Shown here one piece after another: positions 55,784 through 64,000 of a stretch of 64,000 bases of DNA (position 1 is its first letter; each line of letters starts with the position of its first letter). The DNA lies in assembly GCF_051622035.1 (NCBI RefSeq), contig NC_135355.1, forward strand, positions 29,730,986 to 29,794,985, in the 5' to 3' direction. Source of the stretch: Arctopsyche grandis. Its lineage: Eukaryota; Arthropoda; Insecta; Trichoptera; Hydropsychidae. The notes beneath the pieces are model-generated. The model saw only the letters and a program-made list of their open reading frames with translations. It did not search any database and had not been told where the DNA came from. Both the position numbers and the translations under genes were made by a program.

Positions 55784-56660
55784 GGTTGTGCCCATTGTTA
55801 TTTCCAGGGACCCAAACCGATATTTTTTTCGGTTCGGTAAAATTAATATATGTACATATGTATACTTTGGGAATGATAGAATTAATGGAAAAACATACAG
55901 GAATGTATATTAAAAATATGTTTTTGAAAAATATAATATCGATATCAAACAAATCTACTCTGTTACAACAGATAACGGAGCTACATATGTAATATGATCA
56001 AATTTGTCAACTTTTTAGAAACCGAAATAGACAAAGAAAACTAGAATATTAATTATGATAGAGATTATGAAGCAAATATGCTACCTTTCATTGAGAACTG
56101 TTCTTTCCCTCATCTTATTGGAATAAAATGTGTGGCATGAACACATTATAAATTGGCTATCAAAACTGCTCGATTCAAACACCTGTGAACAGAAAAGCAA
56201 GAGTAAATACACCCATACCTGTAAAAATTAACTTCTGAAATAAGACAAAAACTACTAGTTTCTTTCTAAACTGTTGTCGCACTTTTGTTCCTAAAAGCAA
56301 AGCCCGAGGAAAATTTGGCAAGCCTAGTCAAAGTCAATCGAGTATGAATAAAAAAAATAATATTTTGTCTGCATTTTAGCTACATCAGAATCCACCTTCT
56401 ATTCCGCAGTGCACCATTGGCAAGCTGAACATGCTAGGAAATATTCTTCTTTGAGATTTTAATTGTGTATATGATCACAATAAGTTATAGCGAAAAGCTG
56501 TATAAAGATAGGTATAGACGGTGTGGGTGTATTTACATTAACTTGCTAATATTTAAATACAAGAGAACCGAAAACCGGAACTGAACCGATATATATTTTT
56601 ATTACCGAACCGGAACGCAAAAAATAACACTTCGGGTCCCTGGTGGTTTCAGAAAAATAA
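55784..56660. repeat. Inverted-repeat element with GGGACCC/CCGAACCG arms
   Basis: Begins CTAGGGTTGTGCCC. The left arm 'ccagggacccaaaccgatat', 'ttcggttcggtaa' is mirrored at the right by 'ttaccgaaccggaac' and 'cttcgggtccctgg' (56607-56645). CTAGTGTTGTGCCC also occurs inverted at 60363-60376, and sequence after 56645 is repeated inverted there. This suggests a transposon family with several rearranged pieces. Family unknown. Confidence 0.5.
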
Positions 56661-56734
56661 TTGATACATGCATCAAAATAAAGTTATATGTGTGTATAAT
56701 AATAATAATAACAAACAACAATAATTGTCAGAAT

Positions 56735-56815
56735 CGGGTTTGAAATCGAAATTGAAATAGGAATCGGGAGTCGGAACTGAAATCGGAATTGGGAATCAAA
56801 ATTGTCAATTGGGGT
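56735..56815. repeat. Degenerate 'GAAATCGGAATCGGGA' tandem repeat
   Basis: About 80 bp of loosely repeated units such as 'gaaataggaatcgggagtcg'. An inverted, longer relative is at 60115-60290. Confidence 0.6.
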
Positions 56816-57398
56816 ATTTACAAACGAACGAAAACGCCAAAACAAACTTACAAAGTCTCTTTCCAAATTATATATTCATTATTACACATACGCACTGAAT
56901 AACGTATAACATATATAATCTAGAATAATAATAATGATCTTGATTGATTTTACAATATTTTTTCAAACAATTATTTTATTTGTACAAAATTTCAATACAT
57001 ATTTCTTTAACACATTTAAAACATGAAAATAGTATTTTTGGGTAAGTAATTCAGATTGCTTGTATGATATCCAGCCATCATTGGAAGTTTTCTGCAAAAA
57101 TACTGCTAAGGAAAACATTGCAATTGTTGGTGAAAGAACATACATAGTATTCCACCCTCATCCTCTTAATTGTTTCCTGTCTGTATCTCGCCAAAAGTTC
57201 TCCAGTGAATAGACTCGTACAAAGAGACATATATAAGTGTATCTTCACCTCAGCACTGCAGTGATAAAAACGTCTTGCCAACATATTCGGTCTTACACAC
57301 AGTCCCCTTATTTGTCTTTCGATGCAAGTGTCTCGGAAAGATTCTCAGTCACTAAGTGTCGTAAGTATTTGACTTCCCGCACGGTTGCAAGATTTCGT

Positions 57399-59615
57399 TC
57401 ATCCAACATTATGGTGGGTATGAATATTCATGTGTTTACTGAGGGAGAATTTCCTAACGAATGATTTTGGACAAATGTTACATTTGTGCAGTTTAACACC
57501 ACTATGCATAGTCATGTGTAAAACGAGGTCAGCTTTTCTACGGAATGATCTCAAACAAATATCACATTTGAACGGTTTTTCTCCAGAGTGGCATATCATA
57601 TGTACCTTAAGGTTACATTTTGCAACAAATGATTTTGAACAAACGTCACACTTGTATGACTTTATCCCTGCATGACGTTTCATGTGCTCAACGATTCTAG
57701 ATTTATGAACAAATGATTTTGGACAAATGTCACATTTGTGTAGTTTTACACCACTATGAATACTCATGTGTAAACTGAGGTCATATTTTCTACCGAATGA
57801 TCTCAAACAAATATTACATTTGAACGGCTTTTCTACAGAGTGGCATATCATATGTACCTTAAGATTACGTTTTGTAAAAAATGATTTTAAACAAACGTCA
57901 CACTTGTGTGACTTTATCCCTGCATGACGTTTCATGTGTTCAACGAGGATAGATTTGAGTACAAATGATTTTAAACAAACGTCACACTTGTGTGGCATTA
58001 TCCCTTTATGATGTTTCATATGTACAACAAGGCCAGATTTGTATACAAATGATTTTGAACAAATATCACATTTATAAGGCTTATCTCCAGCATGAGACTT
58101 CAAATGCCTTGAAAGTGTAGATCCCTCGGTGAACGATTTTAAACAAAACTCACATTTGTGTGGCTTTATTCCAGTATGAATATTCATGTGTTTATTGAGG
58201 GAAAATTTCCTAATAAATGATTTTGAACAAGTCTCACATTTGTGCAGTTTTACATCATTATGAATACTCATATGTAAACTGAGATCAGATTTTCTACCGA
58301 ATGATTTCAAACAAATATCACATTTGAATGGTTTTTCTCCAGAGTGGCATATCATATGTACCTTAAGGTTACATTTTGTAACAAATGATTTTGAACAAAC
58401 GTCACACGTGTGTGACTTTATCCCTGTATGACGTTTCATGTGTGTAGCGAAGCCAGATTTGTATCCAAATGATTTGAAACAAACGCCACACTTGTGCGGC
58501 TTTATCCCTGTGTGACTCCTCGTGTGGACAATGAGGCCAGATTTGTTCAGAAATGATTTTAAACAAATATCACATTTATGAGGCTTATCTCCAGCATGAG
58601 ACTTCAAATGCCTTGAATGTGAAGATTGAGAAGCGAATGATTTTAAACAAATGTCACATTTGTGTGGCTTTATCCCTGAATGAACACTCGCATGTAGTAC
58701 GAGTTCATATTTTGTTTTGAATGATTTTAAACAAATATCACATTTGAACGGTTTTTCTCCACAATGCCGACTAATATGTTTCACAAAGTCAGATTTTTCA
58801 ATGAATGACTTTAAACAAACGCCGCATTTGTGAGGCTTTGCCCCAGTAGGAGTACACGTGTGCATTTTGAGGTGTTGTTTCTTATTAAATGACATTAAAC
58901 AAATGTCACATTTATGTGTACGAGATGTTTTCTGTGCCACAAGATTGTGTTTACGAGCAAATGATTTGTCTTGGAAATTAATGTTATGGTCCAATTCATT
59001 GTGTGTAGAGCGTATCTTATCTGAAGCTTTTCGTAATGGTGATTCTTCTGCTGGAATGTCTAAGGTAATTTTTCCTCCATGTATCTACAAAATAAAACAA
59101 ACAATATATATTCAATTTAATATGTGAATTTTCGATTGAATGACTTTTTTGCTTGGAATCGTTCTAAGGCACTCGAATCCTATTTACTTACCTCGACATC
59201 GTCTGGTGAAATAGAAATGTTGGGTGGCAAATCAGCACCCAACTCTTTTTCCCATATTAAATCTTCCAGCAAAATTTCTTCCGGCTTGATATTCAAAGAT
59301 TTGTTTAATCTCACCCTCGACGCTCTGTCACTCCGGAGACAAGCGTTTCGAAAGGTGTCTAGCAATTCCAAATTGTCGACACATGAAAGGCATATCATAT
59401 CTGACATACAGTCACCTGTCTTAACCTACAATTGATATAAAGATAATAATGATTGCGAGGGTAAACGAGTTAGCAATAGCAATGGGTTGATTGTAACTGA
59501 CCTGCAGCTGACAGCAGGACCAAATACGTTGCACTAAATGCGGTGGATGCGGATCGTCATGGATGGAGACGAAAGCCCTGGCTGGAGCAGAGCAAAGGCA
59601 AAGTCTGCACTCCAT
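57399..59615 (-). CDS. ZAD-C2H2 zinc-finger protein D with about 18 tandem fingers
   Basis: Three exons on minus: 59615-59502, 59425-59192 and 59084-57399 (677 residues). The ZAD is split between exons 1 and 2: MECRLCLCSAPARAF, IWSCCQLQ, then VKTGDCMSDMICLSCVDNLE. The acidic linker includes EEILLEDLIWEKELGADLPP. Exon 3 encodes one degenerate finger, then 17 regular C2H2 fingers with short linkers (SGEKPFKC, TGIKPHKC). Nearly all have CLKSF/CSKSF cores, so the array is unusually uniform. Three-finger blocks with KCNLKVHMICHSGEKPFKC recur, evidence of internal duplication. It runs to the last finger and ends THHNVG. Long, uniform arrays in ZAD proteins usually bind long DNA sites; the site here is unknown. 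It is convergent with gene B. Confidence 0.9.
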
Positions 59616-60040
59616 CGAGCTCACACTGGGTATTAGATAAGTTTACACACGAAATCGAGTGCATACACATATACATCCATACGCATACGACAACGTTCAC
59701 GGAAATTTCGACTAGGGAGTATTTTTTTGTATTGCTAATCATAAAAATAATCTGAATTTAAACCAGGGGTCCCAGGAGTCCAGGATTTTTGAAAAATAGA
59801 ATTTAAAAACTTAAAAATGTATGAAAAATGTTCAGAATTTAAAAATGTATGGAGGGCCGGATGAAAAAAATCTTATTGGAATCCAGATTGAACAAATTTG
59901 ATCACGTATAATAATTTTACATACGGAATTTATACCTGAAATGTATTGGGGTGCATGGAAAACAGCGAACTTTGGAATTTGGAAACGCTTTGAATTTGCA
60001 AAGACGTTTTGTTTTTTTCATGGGATATCTGAGGGCGTCG
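59616..60040. other. 5' flank of zinc-finger gene D
   Basis: The likely gene D promoter on minus. There is an imperfect direct repeat of 'gaatttaaaaatgtatg' near 59800-59850. Nothing else identified. Confidence 0.45.
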
Positions 60041-60056
60041 GGGGGGGGGGGGGGGT
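60041..60056. repeat. Poly-G tract
   Basis: Run of about 16 G (gtcggggggggggggggg) in a GC-rich patch next to the tandem repeat. Confidence 0.8.
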
Positions 60057-60114
60057 TGGCCGCAAGGGCGCTGGAGGGCTGGTGGGGCGACCCCTCGGTG
60101 CGGCAACTTCGATT

Positions 60115-60290
60115 ACTGTTTCAGTTCCGGATCGCGATTCCTTTTTCAGTTCTGGATCCTGATTCCTTTTTCATTTCCGGTTCTGGATTCCTTTTTGTTT
60201 CGGGTACGGACTCCATTTTCAGTTCCGGATACCGATCCCTGTTTCAGTTCCGATTCCCGATTTCTGTTTTAGTTCCGATTTTGATCAATT
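60115..60290. repeat. Tandem 'TTCAGTTCCGGATYSCGATTCC' repeat
   Basis: About eight degenerate units of roughly 20-24 bp (cagttccggatcgcgattcc, cagttctggatcctgattcc, cagttccggataccgatccc). Inverted with respect to 56735-56815. Followed by 'caacgggcacaacactag', the complement of the end motif at 55784. Confidence 0.75.
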
Positions 60291-60476
60291 ATTACTATGC
60301 GTATTGTAACTTTATTTCAAATCATGTATCAATTTCTTTCCGAAACCACCCGTTGAAATTTCAACGGGCACAACACTAGTTAATAATAAAGGTAATGAAT
60401 ACCGTATTACGTAAACTTTAAGAAGTGTTCAAAACAAAAATGTGACTTTCCAAATCAATTTATTAGTCGAATGACG

Positions 60477-61006
60477 TGTTCAGACTATGTCTGATGATCG
60501 GCTTTCGTGGCTTTACGACCCACGATTTGGCCGATATATTTTTGTGCTGGCCACCCTGAGACAGCGGTTGGCACACAAACTGACAGTTGTCAATAGCGGT
60601 GTGCACCAGAGGAAGCTTGGTCTGTCTTCGTCCAGAAGGCAGACAACTGAGCTACGCGTGGCCAACCTCAAAAGGCACGCGTGGTTACTTTGTTACTCCC
60701 CCCGCCTGTCCCCCCTGCTTGATCTCTGTATATATATATATATATAAAATACAGTCACCATACAAACAGAATTACAACCTGTTTTCATTATTATACAATT
60801 TCCCCCCTTTTTCCACATCACGCATCCCACGCACATTACGAAGGAGAAAGGGACATAGCAGAGCAGCCGACATCAGCAGAGACCAGACCACCGACGACGA
60901 AGGAAGGCACCTTGAGGAAACCAGCCCCGCCCAAGCTTACCACTAGCTATCTCACAAAACCGACTTCCGGGGTGCTCTCGAGTTGAACATCCCTGGAGTC
61001 TATACA
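60477..61006. mobile_element. Solo LTR, family 3, copy B (fossil)
   Basis: 530 bp starting TGTTCAGACTATGTCTGATG and ending GAGTCTATACA. A perfect 5-bp duplication TGACG stands at 60472-60476 and 61007-61011. Similar along its length to 49760-50404 but shorter. Confidence 0.88.
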
Positions 61007-61131
61007 TGACGTTTATACGAAAACCTAATATTTCCATGTTAGATGGTTACCAATTTATAGTTGAACTGTTTTTTCAGTTGTAATATATTTTGACCCCTTG
61101 AAATGTTATTCGTCATATGGGTGACGGGGTT

Positions 61132-61715
61132 CGGTGATCATTGATCACAAAAGTCACTAAAATCTCTATAACGGAACATCTGGCAGCCGAAAAGTCCATC
61201 ATACTAACGATAACTATCATACTGTTGCGTAGGGGTGGGTGGAGGATCCAAGAAAAAGGCCAACAGTCGTTTCACAGCATTTATTGATGATAAAGGAGTT
61301 ACACACACTGTCACTGCTCCGTCCAGACTGAATTATATCGCCTACGTACCGCCTTATAAAGGGTAGATCTCTCAGGACGCCTAATCTGTTTACCTGTTGT
61401 AGTCACGTATTCGGATATGTATTTCCAAGACATTGGGTCTTCCCGTATCGATTCTGAGAACTAACTAATAACGGTCATTGTTTAGCCTAAATGCACTTAG
61501 AGTCCAGATATAATCTTTGGAAGTAAGTGCATGCATTTAGTTAACCGATAACAGATATCCGTTGGTCTAAGTACAACTCGCTCAATCCACGGCGTACGTA
61601 ACAATACTAACGAAAACTCGAGTGCTAAATATTCCGCATTCGCGGTTTTCATAGCAAAAATTGTTTTTGTGACCACCGCAATCTGATTAATAATCCAATA
61701 ACCATTTGACGGGTG
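61132..61715 (+). mobile_element. GGTTCGGTGATTA-family element split by a solo LTR
   Basis: GGTTCGGTGATCATTGATCAC starts the left part (61132-61222) and 'actaacgaaaactcgagtgc' to 'taataatccaataacc' forms the right part (61608-61712). Together they match the uninterrupted copy at 53264-53466. The four bases ATAC of the junction are duplicated around the LTR. Confidence 0.75.
61223..61603. mobile_element. Solo LTR, family 1, copy B (fossil), nested in a repeat
   Basis: 381 bp starting TGTTGCGTAGGGGTG and ending GTACGTAACA, flanked by ATAC (61219-61222 and 61604-61607). The pre-insertion site exists intact at 53.35 kb (actatcatactaacg), so both limits are certain. Related to 1912-2239. Confidence 0.9.
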
Positions 61716-62014
61716 TTCACTAAATTTTATATATAACTTGGTAATAAGTTTAAACATCTAGATATAAAATTTCAGTTCAATCCACTGAAAGGCTTCGAAA
61801 TAAAACTTAAAAACCTTGATTCTCTAGAGTAAAAGTACTACTTCCAATTGAGGTAAAAATATTCAAAAATTATTGACTTGTATAATTTATCATACTTATT
61901 ATGATCACAAACTTTATCTATTGTTACTACGTACAAAGATAAGGTTAAAATCACTGCCAGATGTCCTTAAACGAAATATCCACGAACAAGATGTCGTGTT
62001 GCAAAAAATGTCAT
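61716..62014. other. Spacer upstream of zinc-finger gene C
   Basis: AT-rich; no feature recognised. Confidence 0.5.
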
Positions 62015-62092
62015 ATCAAAAAATTGTTTTCATAGCAAAAATTGTCTTTGTGACCATCGCAATGTGACTAATAATCCAAGTACCGTCATGTA
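62015..62092 (+). mobile_element. 3' fragment of the GGTTCGGTGATTA family upstream of zinc-finger gene C
   Basis: 'ttttcatagcaaaaattgtc' and 'gtgaccatcgcaatgtgact' with 'aataatccaagtacc' match the right end of the 53.3- and 61.1-kb copies. The following 70 bp (acaatggtcgtaaaata, tgtcaaataattgttgac) match the region between repeat and gene B, so repeat and promoter were duplicated together. Confidence 0.7.
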
Positions 62093-62214
62093 ACCGAGAA
62101 TCCGTCATAAACAATGGTCGTAAAATAAGGCATTACGATTACTGTCAAATAATTGTTGACAGATAACAGCGAGTGGGTTTAGCAGCGGTTGTGTTTATGA
62201 GTCAAAATTTCGAC

Positions 62215-63846
62215 ATGTTAAATCGACATGTATGCAGAGTGTGCTTACGAGTGGGCACATCTGGTGTGTCTCTGGATGAGGGTCGTCGTAAAAGCATGTT
62301 TGCCGTTATTAGCAATTGCCCGGAGATGAAACGAACCACACGGAAAACTCCCAAAGTCGACCACTTACCTTCATGGATATGTTCCCAATGCGATCGTCGA
62401 CTTCCTTCAGCTGCTACTTTCGTTGCACTATGCCGCCGCTCCGAACAGAAATTACTACGTGCACAGCGATTACAGATTCCATTTGATACATTGTACCAAA
62501 AATACAATAAGACGAAAGCACCCGATAGAGTAAATTTGGTTAAAGAGGAACCTTCTCCTGCTCCATCATCAGTCGACAGTGATCATTGGGACAACGACGA
62601 CTACGAAATTGTTTGCCAAAAAGTTCCACTCCCGATAAAAATCAAAATAGAGAACAATGTCAAAATTGTAAAAGAAGAAAACGAAATCAAAACGGAAACA
62701 AAAGTCAAAAAGGAAAGCAAAATAAAAAAGGCAATCCGGGCTAATACAAAAGAGGAAAATGACGATGACTATACACCAAAACCTTCGAAAAACATAATTA
62801 AATATAAAAGTGGTAAAATAGGCAGACCTTCTAAGTGTTATAAATGTAAACTTTGTGGAGAAATACTAAGAGGTATTTTTACTTTTAAAGCGCATCTAAA
62901 CGTCCACTGTAAAGAACGTGCTTATAAATGCCCTCACTGTAATGCTGCATACATGAGTAGCGGAATTCTCAAAAACCACATTGATCGGGTACATATAAAT
63001 CCTAAACCTAAACCTAAGTATAACAAAAATTTTGTTTGCCATCAGTGTGGGAAAACAAGCGTCTCTAACTCTGCTCTTAAAAAGCACTTGGAAACTCACG
63101 ATGTAGATTTGAAGGTGCCGTGTGATATTTGCAAACACATCTATAAATCCCAAGGCCGCCTAAAATACCATCAGCGAACTATGCATTCAGATAAGAGACC
63201 CGACCGTAAGCACCAGTGCGATAAATGCGATTTACGGTTTGATTCTCGGGGAAGACTGCAGCGACACATGACGGTTCATGTCGATGTGCGCACATTCAAA
63301 TGCGAAATTTGCGGAAAAATGTTAAAATCAACCGTCACTCTAAGGCAACACAAAGATAATGTACACAACCAGGTTAAACCTCATATATGCGATATATGCG
63401 GCGCAGCTTTAGTAACAAAAGACAATTTGAAACAACACTTCCGAGCCATACATTCGAACAAACCGGGCATGTGCAGGATATGCAACAAAGATGTTCCAAA
63501 TCTGAGATTACACAAAAAGTCGCACAGTAGTGAGATGATTTTCCGGTGCCACTTGTGTCCAAGACGATACGGTCTCAAGCGCAGTCTCACTGCTCATATG
63601 AAGACCCACACATTGTTGGAGTCAGCTAAATTTGTATGCGATATCAATAACTGTGATAAGAGATTTACCACCCAAAGTTTGCTAGACATTCACGTTTCAC
63701 AGTATCACAGTGAACACACGCCATACATTTGCCAGTACTGTTCAAAAGGATTCTATACATTACCTGAAATGTCCAAACATGTTAAAAATGCTCACTTTAG
63801 GCAGTATGAAGATTTTGCCGATAATGATTTGCTAATTAATTCTTGA
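62215..63846 (+). CDS. ZAD-C2H2 zinc-finger protein C (intronless)
   Basis: 543 residues in one exon. ZAD: VCRVCLRVGTSGVSLDEGR and LPSWICSQCDRRLPSAATFV, ending SEQKLLRAQRLQIPFDTL. The linker is lysine/glutamate-rich (IKTETKVKKESKIKKAIRAN). Eleven C2H2 fingers follow in the same order as genes A and B. Finger 8 is the short form (CRICNKDVPNLRLHKKSH) and finger 10 has CDINNC. The C-terminal finger is ICQYCSKGFYTLPEMSKH. The start at MLNRHVC matches B (MLDERVC). An ATG at 62197 would add six residues. Its neighbour B is its nearest relative, which fits tandem duplication of gene plus upstream repeat. Presumed transcription factor; target unknown. Confidence 0.9.
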   Translation: MLNRHVCRVCLRVGTSGVSLDEGRRKSMFAVISNCPEMKRTTRKTPKVDHLPSWICSQCDRRLPSAATFVALCRRSEQKLLRAQRLQIPFDTLYQKYNKTKAPDRVNLVKEEPSPAPSSVDSDHWDNDDYEIVCQKVPLPIKIKIENNVKIVKEENEIKTETKVKKESKIKKAIRANTKEENDDDYTPKPSKNIIKYKSGKIGRPSKCYKCKLCGEILRGIFTFKAHLNVHCKERAYKCPHCNAAYMSSGILKNHIDRVHINPKPKPKYNKNFVCHQCGKTSVSNSALKKHLETHDVDLKVPCDICKHIYKSQGRLKYHQRTMHSDKRPDRKHQCDKCDLRFDSRGRLQRHMTVHVDVRTFKCEICGKMLKSTVTLRQHKDNVHNQVKPHICDICGAALVTKDNLKQHFRAIHSNKPGMCRICNKDVPNLRLHKKSHSSEMIFRCHLCPRRYGLKRSLTAHMKTHTLLESAKFVCDINNCDKRFTTQSLLDIHVSQYHSEHTPYICQYCSKGFYTLPEMSKHVKNAHFRQYEDFADNDLLINS

Positions 63847-64000
63847 GAGTTATATTAAGTTTATTCTTTATGTGTATATATTATGTTTTAAAAAATCTCG
63901 TTTATATATCAGTAGAATAAAGTGATAAATGACTTTTTTCGACATTGAATAGTTAAACCTAATATATTCTACATATTTGTGCTAAATTCTTTATGTACAT
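63847..64000. other. 3' flank of zinc-finger gene C
   Basis: AT-rich end of the window with an AATAAA motif near 63915. Nothing else seen. Confidence 0.5.

Noticed and set aside
57430-58900. Regularly spaced repeats suggesting a CRISPR-like array
   Set aside because: The 84-bp period is the C2H2 zinc-finger repeat in coding sequence.
49760-61006. The two family 3 LTRs as ends of one 11-kb retrotransposon
   Set aside because: Each has its own 5-bp target duplication (CTTAT and TGACG) and host genes lie between, so they are separate solo LTRs.

Overview
This is a window of AT-rich nuclear DNA from an animal, almost certainly a holometabolous insect. The genes are split by short GT-AG introns. 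Five genes encode C2H2 zinc-finger proteins with the arthropod-type zinc-finger-associated domain (ZAD). The spacers are full of TA/TG microsatellites and small transposons. I cannot fix the order from sequence alone.

Layout. 44-5812 (+): last four exons of the GSK-3 kinase gene (shaggy). 15551-20127 (+): an LRRC58-like leucine-rich-repeat gene. 21464-23843 (+): the CWF19L2 splicing-factor homologue. 25425-27303 (+): ACTR10/Arp10, a dynactin subunit. 28831-31982 (-): the PAK4-class kinase mbt, convergent with ACTR10. 36528-37238 (-): kappaB-Ras (NKIRAS). 38361-39477 (-): DPM1. From 42 kb to the end lies a ZAD zinc-finger cluster. It holds three intronless tandem paralogues on + (42310-43836, 53613-55334, 62215-63846) and two intron-bearing members on - (45334-49400, 57399-59615). 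Each spliced model keeps one frame through every junction. The housekeeping genes have unrelated roles (Wnt/insulin kinase, spliceosome disassembly, dynein transport, Rho/Rac-effector kinase, NF-kB modulation, ER mannosylation), so they are neighbours rather than a pathway.

The other notable content is mobile DNA. I recognise a tRNA-derived SINE (five copies) and a TTAA-flanked MITE (three copies). There are several hAT-type MITEs with 8-bp target duplications, and two internally deleted PIF/Harbinger elements plus a palindromic Harbinger MITE. A near-perfect 398-bp palindrome lies upstream of LRRC58. Six solo LTRs have matching 4- or 5-bp target duplications, and one miniature LTR element has two nearly identical LTRs. 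A family I cannot name, with ends GGTTCGGTGATTA, lies just upstream of ACTR10 and of all three intronless zinc-finger genes. At 33.5-34.7 kb five families are nested in one another.

I found no CRISPR array, no rRNA, no true tRNA gene and no sign of a bacterial-style gene system. The points most worth checking are the nested element stack, the promoter-proximal repeat family, the conserved short finger 8 of the intronless zinc-finger genes, the 3-finger internal repeats of the 18-finger gene, a GC-AG intron in mbt and the degenerate G4 box of kappaB-Ras.
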